Counted from the stretch's first letter, positions 45,668 through 54,121 are shown. The stretch is 64,000 nucleotides of DNA from Streptomyces sp. KMM 9044 (GCF_024701375.2 NZ_CP113910.1:3596001-3660000), one strand, 5' to 3'. The notes: generated from the letters alone by a model not told the origin. Numbers and translations are program-made.

Positions 45668-46205
45668 ATGGCCACCACCGACCGGCAGGCCACGGCGCCG
45701 GCCCTCGCACACGCCCTGTCCGCCGCCGAACGCGGACTGGCCGTCATCCCGCTGTCCCGGACGAAACTCCCCGCGCCGCGTTCCCCACACCGCGACGAAC
45801 CCGATTCCCGTCCCGATCCCGCCATCCGCTGCCGCGGCGAGTGCGGCCGCCTCGGGCACGGTGTCCACGACGCCTCTGCCGACCCCGCCCGCATCCGCGC
45901 ACTCTTCGCCGCCGCCCCCCAGGGCCACCGGCTACGGCATCGCCTGCGGACTGCCCGCGCACCACCTGATCGGCATCGACCTGGACACGAAGACCAGCAC
46001 CGACCCCTCCGCCGCCCTGCGCGAACCGGCCCTGCGCCACCTGTTCACGATCCCCTCCACGGTGGTCGTCCTGACCCCCAGCGGCGGCCGCCACCTGTGG
46101 CTCAGTGGCCCGCCGGACGTCGTCGTCCCCAACTCCGCGAGCCGGCTCGCCCCCGGCATCGACGTCCGGGGCGCCGGCGGCTACCTGGTCGGCCCGGGCT
46201 CCCGA
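45668..46205 (+). pseudogene. Bifunctional DNA primase/polymerase (Prim-Pol), frameshifted and truncated
   Basis: The ATG frame encodes HALSAAERGLAVIPLSRTKLP and DPARIRALFAAAP, the start of an AICE-type Prim-Pol. At the C-run 45915-45920 one extra C shifts the frame; the next frame continues ATGYGIACGLPAHHLIGIDLDT, TVVVLTPSGGRHLWLSGPP and APGIDVRGAGGYLVGPGSR, including the catalytic IDLD acidic pair. After ~46205 similarity ends and a minus-strand gene fragment begins. The last third is therefore lost. Prim-Pol proteins initiate replication of actinomycete integrative elements; this is a relic. Confidence 0.82.
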
Positions 46206-46207
46206 CA

Positions 46208-46388
46208 TCACCCGTCGCGGGGACCGTTTGCGTACGACCGCCCAGAGGGTGCGGTCGTACGAACTGGTGGCGAGGAGGCCGAAACGGTCGGCCGTGGCCA
46301 CCGCGTCCAGCACCTCCCGCCACGACTGTGCGGAGAGTGTTTCCGGCACCTCCGCCTCGATGGCCGTGCAGTCGTCGCGCTCCTCCAC
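46208..46388 (-). pseudogene. Unknown element gene, N-terminal fragment
   Basis: A minus-strand frame from a GTG at 46388 encodes ~58 natural-looking residues (IEAEVPETLSAQSWREVLDA, then ADRFGLLATS and RTLWAVVRK) that end where the Prim-Pol remnant begins. I do not recognise a family. It looks like the first part of a gene that was truncated by the same rearrangement. Confidence 0.5.
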
Positions 46389-46497
46389 GCGCGTGGCGGG
46401 CCCGACGGCCGATAACCGGGCCGCGACGGCCCCCGCGCGCTCCTTGGAAGCAGGCGCAGGACAGCCCTTCGATCAGCGGCGACCACTTCGAGTGAAG

Positions 46498-46514
46498 CTG
46501 ATTAACCAGATCAG
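46498..46514 (+). promoter_or_regulatory. Inverted repeat upstream of the GntR gene
   Basis: CTGAT-TAACCAG-ATCAG lies 24 bases before the ATG of the GntR regulator and is a plausible autoregulatory operator. The flanking AGCT/AGCT bases extend the AT-rich promoter. Confidence 0.45.
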
Positions 46515-46537
46515 AGCTAGTGGACCAGCTTCTCCAT

Positions 46538-47299
46538 ATGCCTGAGCAACCGCCCTATCTCCGCATCGCCGACGAGCTACGGCGGCGGATCGCGGAGCAC
46601 GAGTGGGAGCCGGGGGAACGACTCCCCTCCCGCGCCCAGATCGGCCAGGAATACGGCGTCGGTGACAACGTGGTGCGCCGGGCGCAGGAGTTGCTGATCT
46701 CCCAAGGTGTGCTCGAAGGCCGCGCCGGTTCCGGCACCTACGTCGCCGAGCCCCGACAGCGCGTGTGCGTGGTCCGGTCGTCCGCGCGGAATGGTGAGCA
46801 GCCCAGCGGCTCACCATTCCGCGCGGACATGAAGACCGTGGGCAGGCACGGGGACTGGGAGAGCCGGACCGAGGCCAAGGTCCCCGCCCCGGCGGAGATC
46901 GCTGCGCGGCTCGGTATCGCCGAAGGCGATCTGTGCGTACGGACCGCGTACGAGTTCCTCGCAGACGGGCGGCCGGTACAGCTGTCGACGAGCTGGGAGC
47001 CGTACGACCTCACCGCCGGCACACTCGTCGTCCTCCCCGAGGGAGGGCCGCACGCCGGGGCAGGGGTCGTGAACCGCATGGCCGCAATCAGCATCACCGT
47101 CAGCCACGCCGTGGAGCAGCCCGAGCCACGGCGGGCGACCGCCGAGGAGGCCCCACTCCTGGGCATCCAGAAGGGCTCACTCGTCACGCACATCCGACGG
47201 ACGTACTACAGCGACCAGGGCCGCCCCGTGGAGACCGCGGACATCGTCGTACCCGCCGCGCTCTGCGAAATCGTCTACGAGATCCCGAACTCTCGATAG
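46538..47299 (+). CDS. GntR/HutC-family regulator (KorSA-like)
   Basis: The product has 253 residues. The ATG at 46538 begins MPEQPPYLRIADELRRRIAE; an upstream GTG lies close to the operator-like repeat. The N-terminal winged helix is complete (PGERLPSRAQIGQEYGVGDNVVRRAQELL in parts, GRAGSGTYVAEP). The UTRA ligand domain (~110-250) is complete (RTAYEFLADGRPVQLSTSWEPYDLT in parts, THIRRTYYSDQGRPVETADIVVPA). This family represses transfer genes in pSAM2-like elements. The linker (~82-97) contains a perfect 20-bp inverted repeat within the coding sequence. It lies between a Prim-Pol relic and tRNA-Ser, the position expected for an AICE regulator. Confidence 0.88.
   Translation: MPEQPPYLRIADELRRRIAEHEWEPGERLPSRAQIGQEYGVGDNVVRRAQELLISQGVLEGRAGSGTYVAEPRQRVCVVRSSARNGEQPSGSPFRADMKTVGRHGDWESRTEAKVPAPAEIAARLGIAEGDLCVRTAYEFLADGRPVQLSTSWEPYDLTAGTLVVLPEGGPHAGAGVVNRMAAISITVSHAVEQPEPRRATAEEAPLLGIQKGSLVTHIRRTYYSDQGRPVETADIVVPAALCEIVYEIPNSR
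46780..46828. repeat. Perfect 20-bp inverted repeat inside the GntR gene
   Basis: The left arm 46780-46799 begins GTCCGCGCGGAATGG and the right arm 46809-46828 is its exact complement, with a 9-base loop. It codes for the linker between the DNA-binding and UTRA domains and would form a very stable hairpin in DNA or mRNA. Confidence 0.95.
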
Positions 47300-47396
47300 C
47301 CGTCCGCGCGTGCCCCCTACGTGCCCCAGCGTGCCCCTTGCGTGCCCGTTCGAGCGGGAAACCGCGGGGAACAGCGGGGAGCAACAGGGCCGGACA

Positions 47397-47441
47397 TGAG
47401 AACGACCCCCGACCGAATTACCAGGTCAGGGGCCGTTCTCA
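47397..47441. terminator. Bidirectional terminator before tRNA-Ser(TGA)
   Basis: TGAGAACGACCCCCGACC and GGTCAGGGGCCGTTCTCA pair with minor mismatches around loop GAATTACCA, between the GntR gene and the convergent tRNA. Confidence 0.8.
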
Positions 47442-47453
47442 CTGCTCGTCGTG

Positions 47454-47540
47454 CGGAGGCGGTGGGATTTGAACCCACGGTGACATCGCTGCCACGACGG
47501 TTTTCAAGACCGTTCCCTTAGGCCGCTCGGGCACACCTCC
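47454..47540 (-). tRNA. tRNA-Ser(TGA), probable integration site
   Basis: Minus strand: acceptor GGAGGTG/CGCCTCC, anticodon stem ACGGT/ACCGT with loop CTTGAAA (anticodon TGA), long variable arm, T-arm GGTTCAAATCC. Its 3' end faces the GntR and Prim-Pol relics, as at an AICE attachment site. Confidence 0.95.
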
Positions 47541-47605
47541 CCGCGCCCGCCGGGTGATCGGCGGTGCGGGGACAAGGGTAACGGGTCGGTGCGGGCGGGG
47601 TGGGA

Positions 47606-49159
47606 TCAGCTGTCGCCGACGCGGGAGCCCAGGGTGAGTTCCGTGGTCTGCTCCTTGCCGTCACGCTCGTAGGTGAGGGTGACCTCGTCGCCCGGCTTGT
47701 GGGTCCAGATCTCGCCGATCAGGGTCGGACCGGAGTCGATGACGCGGTCGTCGAGCTCGGTGATGACGTCACCGGGCCGCAGGCCGGCCTGGTCGGCGGG
47801 ACCGTCGGGGTCGACCGCCTCGGAGCCGGCGGCACCCTGTTCGGTGATCTTCGCCCCGCCCGTGCCCTCCTCGAGGGAGACCGACGCGCCGATCTTGGCG
47901 TACACCGGCTTGCCCGTCTTGATCAGTTCCTGGGCCACGTACTCGGCCTGGTTGATCGGGATGGCGAAGCCCAGTCCGATGGAGCCGGCCTGGCCGGTGC
48001 CGAAGCCGCCGTTACTGGTGGACTGGATGGCGGAGTTGATACCGATGACGTTGCCCTGGGCGTCCAGCAGAGGTCCACCGGAGTTGCCCGGGTTGATCGA
48101 GGCGTCGGTCTGCAGGGCGCTCATGTACGAAGCCTGGCTGCCGGCGCCGTCACTGGAAGCCACCGGGCGGTTCTTGGCACTGATGATGCCGGTCGTCACC
48201 GTGTTGGACAGGCCGAACGGGGCACCGATGGCGATCGTCGAGTCGCCGACGGCGACCTTGTCGGAGTCGCCCAGGGTGAGGGGCTTCAGGTTCGAGGGGG
48301 CATTCCGCAGTTTGATGACCGCGACGTCGTAACCCTGGGCGTTGCCGACCACCTCGCCGTCGTACTTCTTGCCGTCCGGGAAGGTCACCACGACCTTGCC
48401 GCCGTCCACGGCATCCGCCACCACGTGGTTGTTGGTGACGATGTGCCCCTGGGTGTCGAACACGAATCCCGTGCCGGTCCCGCCCTCACCGCTGCTGCTC
48501 TCCGCCTCGATGGTAACCGTGCTCGGCAGTGCCTGGGCGGCCACGCCCGCGACCGTGCCCGGGTCGCGCTTGACGTTGCCGCCGCTGGTCGACGACGAGA
48601 CGGTCGTCGAGCCGTTGCTGTCGTTGTTCTTGGCCAGCGTGTAGCCGAGGCCGCCACCCAGGCCGCCCGCGACCAGCGCGGCCAGCAGGACTGTGGCGAT
48701 CAGGCGGCCACGCCTGCCACCCTTCTTCGGTGCCGGCGGCTGCTGGTACGAAGAGCCCCAGCCGCCCGCGCCGTGACCGGCGCCACCGTCGTACGACGGG
48801 GTGCCCGACGCCGGGGGCGGGGGCCAGGAGGCGTCGGGCGGGGAGGAGACTCCCGACGGAGAGCCGGCCTGGGGCTGGTTCTGGGCGCCATGGCCTCCCT
48901 GAGCGGTATGTCCGGCCGGCTCGCCGTATCCGCCGCGGTCGCCGCCACCGTGTGCCGGGTACTGCGACGAGCCGTGGCCCTGTGCCGCCCCCGGCACGTT
49001 CGGCGGGACGGGGGGCAGGGGGGTCGTCGGGCTGCCCCCGTCCGGAGCCTGGTGCTCCGGATGCGCCTGAGCAGCACGAGCGTCCACCGGCGTGGGCGGT
49101 ACGGGCGGGGCCGGGGGTACCGGTACGCCCTCGCTTGTGCCCTCGTTCTCGGTGCTCAC
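47606..49159 (-). CDS. HtrA/DegP-type membrane serine protease with PDZ domain
   Basis: The product has 517 residues from the GTG after GAGGAGAG; an ATG at 49213 would add 18. A ~150-residue Pro/Gly/Gln-rich cytoplasmic region precedes one membrane helix (LIATVLLAALVAGGLGGGLGY). The trypsin-like domain carries the triad His in IVTNNHVVAD, Asp in QGYDVAVIKLR and Ser in NPGNSGGPLLDAQG. One PDZ domain ends the protein (GPADQAGLRPGDVITELDD). It degrades or senses misfolded proteins outside the membrane during envelope stress. Divergent from the glycerophosphodiesterase gene. Confidence 0.95.
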   Translation of the reverse strand: MSTENEGTSEGVPVPPAPPVPPTPVDARAAQAHPEHQAPDGGSPTTPLPPVPPNVPGAAQGHGSSQYPAHGGGDRGGYGEPAGHTAQGGHGAQNQPQAGSPSGVSSPPDASWPPPPASGTPSYDGGAGHGAGGWGSSYQQPPAPKKGGRRGRLIATVLLAALVAGGLGGGLGYTLAKNNDSNGSTTVSSSTSGGNVKRDPGTVAGVAAQALPSTVTIEAESSSGEGGTGTGFVFDTQGHIVTNNHVVADAVDGGKVVVTFPDGKKYDGEVVGNAQGYDVAVIKLRNAPSNLKPLTLGDSDKVAVGDSTIAIGAPFGLSNTVTTGIISAKNRPVASSDGAGSQASYMSALQTDASINPGNSGGPLLDAQGNVIGINSAIQSTSNGGFGTGQAGSIGLGFAIPINQAEYVAQELIKTGKPVYAKIGASVSLEEGTGGAKITEQGAAGSEAVDPDGPADQAGLRPGDVITELDDRVIDSGPTLIGEIWTHKPGDEVTLTYERDGKEQTTELTLGSRVGDS

Positions 49160-49480
49160 AGCTCTCTCCTCGATCCACGGCTGTTGTTCCAGGTCGCACT
49201 CGGTCACGCTCATTCACGCTCGTTCACGCATGTCGACGAGTCCGGCGCGCTTCAGCTGTGCGTATCTCTTTGTATGCCGTCAGCTTTTCCCATGGGCCGT
49301 CAGGGCACCATAAGCCGTTCCTGTGGGTGCGAGGCCCTTCCTTATACAAGGCATTACTCACCAAGGGTGCATCATCCCCATACCTCCGGCCCATGCCCCC
49401 GATCAGACCGTCGCGTCGACCCGCCCATCGACACCCAGGCGACCGCACCGGCACCCCCCGTGCGATGGCACCATGACGCG
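49160..49480. other. Divergent promoter region
   Basis: About 320 bases between the HtrA and glycerophosphodiesterase genes. It includes an AT-richer part (49260-49390) likely to hold promoters. No gene seen. Confidence 0.5.
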
Positions 49481-50308
49481 GTGACCCATGCACGTCAACG
49501 TCCGATCCAGGTCGTCGCCCACCGCGGAGCCTCCGAGGACGCCCCCGAGCACACCCTGGCCGCGTACCGCAAGGCGATCGAGGACGGCGCGGACGCGCTC
49601 GAATGTGATGTACGCCTGACCGCGGACGGTCATCTCGTCTGCGTTCACGACCGCCGTGTCAACCGTACGTCCAACGGCCGCGGTGCGGTGTCGGCACTGG
49701 AGCTCTCCGATCTGTCCACCCTGGACTTCGGCTCCTGGAAGACGCGCGACCCACTCGGGGGACGGGTCGAGGAGCCCGACTGGGAGCACAGGCCGGAGGA
49801 CAGGGAGGCGACCTCCGTCCTCACCCTGGAGCGGCTGCTGGAGCTGGTCGCCGATGCCGACCGCCGGGTGGAGTTGGCGATCGAGACCAAGCACCCCACG
49901 CGGTGGGCGGGACAGGTGGAGGAGCGGCTGCTGCTCCTGCTGAAGAGGTTCGGCCTGGACGACCCCGGCTCCCCCGAGGAGTCACCGGTACGCGTGATGA
50001 GCTTCTCCCCGCGGTCGCTGCATCGTGTGCGCGCCGTCTCACCCACCCTGCCGACGGTCCATCTCATGCAGTTCGTCTCGCCCCGGCTGCGCGAGGGGCG
50101 GCTGCCGGAAGGGGTGCCGATCGCGGGCCCCTCGATCCGGATCGTCCGCAGCCACCCCGCGTACGTCGAGCGCCTGAAGCAGTCCGGCCACCAGGTGCAC
50201 GTGTGGACCGTGAACGATCCCCAGGACGTGGACGCCTGCGTCGGCCTCGGGGTCGATGCCATCATCACCAACCGCCCCCGCGCGGTGCTCGACCAGCTCG
50301 ACCGCTGA
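49481..50308 (+). CDS. Glycerophosphodiester phosphodiesterase
   Basis: This 275-residue cytoplasmic TIM-barrel enzyme starts at the GTG (VTHARQRPIQVVAHRG). Catalytic and metal residues are present: His14-Arg15 in VVAHRGASED, Glu41 and Asp43 in LECDVRLTADG, His56 in VCVHD, and the Glu-Lys pair in LAIETKHP. It hydrolyses glycerophosphodiesters from phospholipid turnover to glycerol-3-phosphate and an alcohol. No signal peptide. A 9-bp tandem repeat follows the stop. Confidence 0.95.
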   Translation: MTHARQRPIQVVAHRGASEDAPEHTLAAYRKAIEDGADALECDVRLTADGHLVCVHDRRVNRTSNGRGAVSALELSDLSTLDFGSWKTRDPLGGRVEEPDWEHRPEDREATSVLTLERLLELVADADRRVELAIETKHPTRWAGQVEERLLLLLKRFGLDDPGSPEESPVRVMSFSPRSLHRVRAVSPTLPTVHLMQFVSPRLREGRLPEGVPIAGPSIRIVRSHPAYVERLKQSGHQVHVWTVNDPQDVDACVGLGVDAIITNRPRAVLDQLDR

Positions 50309-50331
50309 GCGACACGGGACGGATCGACCAA

Positions 50332-50376
50332 GCGGTCCGTGCGGTCCGTGCGGTCCGTGCGGTCCGTGCGGTCCGC
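50332..50376. repeat. 9-bp tandem repeat (5 units)
   Basis: GCGGTCCGT repeats at 50332, 50341, 50350 and 50359, then GCGGTCCGC at 50368, in the gene-free space after the phosphodiesterase. The spacer to the next gene (50377-50613) has no other feature except the ribosome site AAGGAGGT. Confidence 0.9.
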
Positions 50377-50613
50377 GGTGCCCGCGCTGTCCATGTTGCC
50401 CGTGCGGGGCTCTTGACCGCGGACCCCCTCTCACTCCATCCTCACATCTCGGCCACATCGACGAAATCCAGCCACTCGATTGCGGAGAGTGCTCCGGCGC
50501 ATTCGGTAAGCGCTCGGTTGTTTCGAGTGCGTCACCGCACATGAATGGGCCGGTTTCCGGTTCAGGCCCATGGGGCATTCACACCGTGGCGTGGGGCGAA
50601 GGAGGTCTCGGGG

Positions 50614-51183
50614 GTGGCGTTGGTGGTGGCACAGGAGGTGCCCACGTCGTCGAGCATGGCCGTATCCCATGGCCCTGTGGACGTGGGAAAAGCGAGGCGC
50701 CGTATGCGCCTGCAGTTGCGCGACGGCGGCGTGGCGGACGCGGTCATCGACGACGCCGTACTGATCCTTTCCGAACTGCTGAGCAACGCGTGCAAACACG
50801 GCAGGCCCCTGGGTGGCGCCCTGGCCGGGGAGGGCGACGTCCGCGCAGCCTGGCAGGTGGATCCCCGCGGCCGGCTCATCGTGGAGGTCACAGACGGTGG
50901 AGGCCCGACCCGGCCGGCGCCGGCGACCCCGTCGGTCACCGCGCACGGCGGCCGGGGGCTGAACATCATCACAGCCCTGGCCGAGGACTGGGGTGTACGT
51001 GACGAGGTGCCCGGCGAGGTCACGGTATGGGTCGTCGTCCACGACGACGTGTACGACCCGGACGCCGGACACCGGCGCGACGACTTCGCCGCACGGGTGA
51101 CGACCCCCGCGGTGTCCGAGATGGCCGAGATGACCGAGATGGCCGGCCTGGGGTTCGCGGACGCCTTCGACCGCCTCGACTGA
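50614..51183 (+). CDS. Anti-sigma-type ATP-binding protein (RsbW-like, HATPase_c_2)
   Basis: This 189-residue protein starts at the GTG seven bases after a perfect AAGGAGGT; the longer frame is unsupported. The GHKL ATPase fold shows VGKARRRMRLQLRDGGV, the N box in LILSELLSNACKHG, the G1 box as VEVTDGGGPTRP and G2 as HGGRGLNIITALAEDWGV. A ~45-residue tail follows. Streptomyces has many such stand-alone kinases, which bind anti-anti-sigma factors or SigB/SigF-family sigmas. Which partner it serves is not evident from the neighbours. Confidence 0.88.
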   Translation: MALVVAQEVPTSSSMAVSHGPVDVGKARRRMRLQLRDGGVADAVIDDAVLILSELLSNACKHGRPLGGALAGEGDVRAAWQVDPRGRLIVEVTDGGGPTRPAPATPSVTAHGGRGLNIITALAEDWGVRDEVPGEVTVWVVVHDDVYDPDAGHRRDDFAARVTTPAVSEMAEMTEMAGLGFADAFDRLD

Positions 51184-51385
51184 CCGGCGCACGTGCGGCG
51201 ATCCCCACGGCCACCCCGCGTGGCCGTCCACCGCCGGCCCCGTCGGCCGTCTCGCGCGGCCCCGGTCCCGTACCGCTTGTGCGTTGCCCACAGGCGGCAC
51301 GTCGTCCGCAGGGTCCCTTCGGCCGCGTCGTGAACGACTAGGCTCCCGCCCGTACGAGACGAGCCGTAACCGGGAGACACCCACG

Positions 51386-52375
51386 ATGGCCAAGAAGCGC
51401 CCCCAGACCAAGGCCAAGCGCCCGCAGCCCACGGACGGAGCCCGCGCCGCAGGCGCTGACGGGAACTTTCCGGTCGTCGGCGCCCGCGAGCCCTGCCCCT
51501 GCGGCAGCGGACGCCGCTACAAGGCCTGCCACGGCCGTGCCGCCGCACACGCCGTGACCGAACTGGTGCAGCGCCCGTTCGAGGGAGTGCCGGGCGAGTG
51601 CGACTGGGTGGCACTGCGTGAACTGGTGCCTGCGGCCACCGTCGAACTGCCCCTCAAGGACGGCCTGCCCGACGGCGTCCCGTCGGTCACCCTGGCCACC
51701 GTGCTGCCGATGGCCTGGCCCGCGCTGCGCCGTGACGACGGTTCGGTCCTCCTCGGCCTGCAGAACGACACCTCGTCCGGTGACATCAGCCGCGACCTCG
51801 CCGACACCCTGCGGCGGGCGCTCACCGCCGCTCCGGGCACACCGGTGCAGGCCCGCCGCGCTCCGGCCGAGGGGCCCCGGCTGCAGGACATCCTCGACCC
51901 CGAGGGCACGTTCGAGCCGGTGGTGCACAGCGGCTTCGAGTTCTGGGTCCCCGACCCGGAGACCGCCACCCCGGACGTGACCGCCTCCCTGGAGCGGGCC
52001 AACGCGGCGGCCATCCCGACCGTCAAGCTCTCGGGCGTGGACTCCGCGTACTGGTGCGAGACGCCCGAGAAGAACCATCTGCGGTGGGTCATGCCGCACC
52101 CCGAGGAGCAACTTCTGGACGCCTTGGCGCGACTGCACGCGGCAGGCCGCTCCTCTCTCGGCGAGGGGACCCGTCTCGTGGGCTCCTTCCGCGCCCACGG
52201 ACTGACCGTCCCAGTCTGGGACCTGCCCAGCGGGGTCGGGGCCGAGGACGTGGAGAAGCCGGCGGCCGAGTTCGCCGAGCGCCTCGCCGCGGCCCTGGCC
52301 ACCGACGCCCCGCTCACCGGCGACGAGCGCCGTGCGCGCGGCGGCCTGACCAACCGCCAGGTCACCCTCAGCTGA
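51386..52375 (+). CDS. DUF5926 family protein with N-terminal SEC-C zinc motif
   Basis: This 329-residue protein starts at the ATG after GGGAGA. A basic N-terminus (MAKKRPQTKAKRPQ) leads to a SEC-C motif at ~36-50 (EPCPCGSGRRYKACHG; Cys37, Cys39, Cys48, His49), which binds zinc in SecA-type tails. The remaining ~280 residues form the conserved DUF5926 domain (VLPMAWPALRRDDGSVLLGLQ, FEFWVPDPETATPDVTASLE). Cytoplasmic, function unknown. It is well conserved in Streptomyces as I recall. A hairpin lies ~150 bases downstream. Confidence 0.88.
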   Translation: MAKKRPQTKAKRPQPTDGARAAGADGNFPVVGAREPCPCGSGRRYKACHGRAAAHAVTELVQRPFEGVPGECDWVALRELVPAATVELPLKDGLPDGVPSVTLATVLPMAWPALRRDDGSVLLGLQNDTSSGDISRDLADTLRRALTAAPGTPVQARRAPAEGPRLQDILDPEGTFEPVVHSGFEFWVPDPETATPDVTASLERANAAAIPTVKLSGVDSAYWCETPEKNHLRWVMPHPEEQLLDALARLHAAGRSSLGEGTRLVGSFRAHGLTVPVWDLPSGVGAEDVEKPAAEFAERLAAALATDAPLTGDERRARGGLTNRQVTLS

Positions 52376-52522
52376 GGCGCGAGCACACTCCCCGGTCGCG
52401 CCGACCGCCCGGTCCACGTGACCGTCTTCATCCACAACTCCCGGTGGAGACAAGCCAGTCGGTGACCGGAAAAGCTGAGATCGAATTTGCTAACAGCCGA
52501 TCTCTTGTTACCGTTCCAGTAG

Positions 52523-52560
52523 CCCGGTTGCTGGTGCATCCCCCGTCGCCAGCAACCGGG
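52523..52560 (+). terminator. Perfect 12-bp hairpin after an AT-rich patch
   Basis: CCCGGTTGCTGG and CCAGCAACCGGG enclose a 14-base loop, followed by TCTTCGCTT. It is preceded at 52470-52510 by unusually AT-rich sequence (GAATTTGCTAACAG), so it may end a short RNA rather than the DUF5926 gene. Confidence 0.6.
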
Positions 52561-52767
52561 TCTTCGCTTGGCCGCGCTTCTTCACGCAACGCGGTCGTGC
52601 CTCAGCCACCGGTTTCCCCCGGACAGCTGCTCCCGGAGCGCAGGTCGGCAGCGCGACGGCGGCCGACGGCCCTCGTACGGCCTGGTCGGCGAGATCGGTG
52701 ACTGCGCGCCCCACACGCGCAGTGCCGCGAGAGGCCATCCCGCCGAGGCTCCGCCGGAAACCATGGG

Positions 52768-52910
52768 GACTCTGCTGCTCAATTCGAGGGAGGGTCACGC
52801 ACCGCATCCGAGAGGGGCCGGCCGGGGCGCCGGACCGCCTCCCCGCGAGGCCCGTTCCCTGCGCCCCGCCGACAGGCCGGCGTCACTCTCCGCAATTGAG
52901 CAACAGAGTC
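52768..52910. mobile_element. MITE-like element with terminal inverted repeats and 6-bp target duplication
   Basis: This 143-bp element begins GACTCTGCTGCTCAATT and its other end, complemented, begins GACTCTGTTGCTCAATT (16 of 17 identical, with weaker pairing for ~15 more bases). It is flanked on both sides by CATGGG (52762-52767 and 52911-52916), a perfect target-site duplication. It encodes no transposase. A truncated relative lies at 9825-9929. Such elements are mobilised in trans by a transposase with matching ends, which is not visible here. Confidence 0.82.
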
Positions 52911-52985
52911 CATGGGGACGACAAAGCCACCGGATGCCGCGCGCGGCGACAGGAAGTAACCGGACCACGCGCTCGTCGGCAGCCA

Positions 52986-53651
52986 CTACATCTCGGGCGC
53001 GCTCACGCCCGTACCGGTGAGGGCCTCCACCACGGCGTCCACCACGGCCTCGACGTCGGGAACCCAGGGCGAGGCCGAGCCGGGCAGCGGCGCGCGCTCC
53101 CAGCGGACATCGCCCAGGCCGGTGACGGACGGGGGCAGGGCGAGGTAGCCGCCCTCGCCGTGGAAGCGGAGCGAGCCGGGGACGAAGTCCTTGGCGTACA
53201 GCAGCTCGCCCAACTGCTCCAGGGAGTACGGCTTGACCAGGATCGCCCAACGGTCCGCCGAGGCGACGACCGGGCCGAGCCGTATGCCGAGCCGGTCGAG
53301 GGCGACCAGGGCGCGGGCGGCCGGCGCAGCGGGCAGGGAGACCGCGCAGGGAGCCCTGCCCCCCGTGGCCAGGACGATGGGCGCCGTGGGCCGGTTGCCC
53401 CACCACCAGCGCACCATGCGCGCGTCGGTGGTGGCGGCGAGGAGCCCGGGGTCGAAGGGATGCGCGCCCGGCACCGTGCATTCGGGGTCCGGGCAGCCGC
53501 AGCGGGACCCGCCCTGCGGATCCGTCGCCACACCCGGGAGTACCGGCCACTGCCAGTCCGAGGCGAAGGTCAGGGCCGCTTCGATCAGCTGGGGCCCCCT
53601 GTCGCCTCGCTGGAACAGGAGCCTGCGTCGCCTTCCGAGGATCTCGCGCAT
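52986..53651 (-). CDS. Prim-Pol N-terminal-like protein (bifunctional primase/polymerase family)
   Basis: This 221-residue protein starts at the ATG (MREILGRRRRLLFQ). It shows the Prim-Pol N-terminal pattern: ALTFASDWQWPVLPGVA, a CGCPDPECTVPGAHPFDP zinc-like segment, MVRWWWGNRPTAPIVLATG and FHGEGGYLALPPS. The IDLD-type catalytic pair seen in true Prim-Pols is replaced by LPAAPAARALVALDRLG, so polymerase activity is doubtful. Conserved and stand-alone in Streptomyces, distinct from the broken AICE-type copy at 45668. It starts 75 bases from the MITE-like element. Confidence 0.8.
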   Translation of the reverse strand: MREILGRRRRLLFQRGDRGPQLIEAALTFASDWQWPVLPGVATDPQGGSRCGCPDPECTVPGAHPFDPGLLAATTDARMVRWWWGNRPTAPIVLATGGRAPCAVSLPAAPAARALVALDRLGIRLGPVVASADRWAILVKPYSLEQLGELLYAKDFVPGSLRFHGEGGYLALPPSVTGLGDVRWERAPLPGSASPWVPDVEAVVDAVVEALTGTGVSAPEM

Positions 53652-54121
53652 GAGCGCTCGTTCCTTTCCGTTGCACGCCTGGCAACACCGTGGTCCACAT
53701 CACAACATGTGTCGATCACTGCACTGTGCGTACCTGCTGCGCGTACCTGTCGGCGCATCGCACCCCTGCACCGGGCAAAGGGAGCCCCTACGGGCCGAAC
53801 AAGGACTGCCTCCGCGGCCGCACCACCCATACTGCGTCGACCGGAAGCACGGGGGTGGCGTGGGGGTGGCGAAGTCTGGCGTTTACCGTCGCGCGTGTTT
53901 CTCTCCGCCTCCGCCACGGGAGGATGGGGCACGGTCGTCGGTGGTTAAGACGCCCGGATCCGTCGCCAGGTTCCCGGGTGATCCCAACCACCCCTGGCTT
54001 TCTCCGAGTACGTACCCATCACGACCGCTGTGACGCTCCGTCGAGCGAGCCCAGTCGACCGCAATCAACCTCCCCTTGAGGCAGTTTCAAGCCAAGTTAC
54101 CTTATCGGCAAGAGGGCGGGA
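53652..54121. other. Divergent promoter region, no gene
   Basis: About 470 bases between the Prim-Pol-like gene and the PP2C phosphatase gene. It contains several short GCGTACCTG-type repeats near 53727-53750. No gene or clear operator seen. Confidence 0.5.

Noticed and set aside
50474..50500. ATTGCGGAGAG resembling the MITE-like terminal repeat
   Set aside because: Only about 11 bases match and neither the other end nor a target duplication is visible, so it is likely chance.
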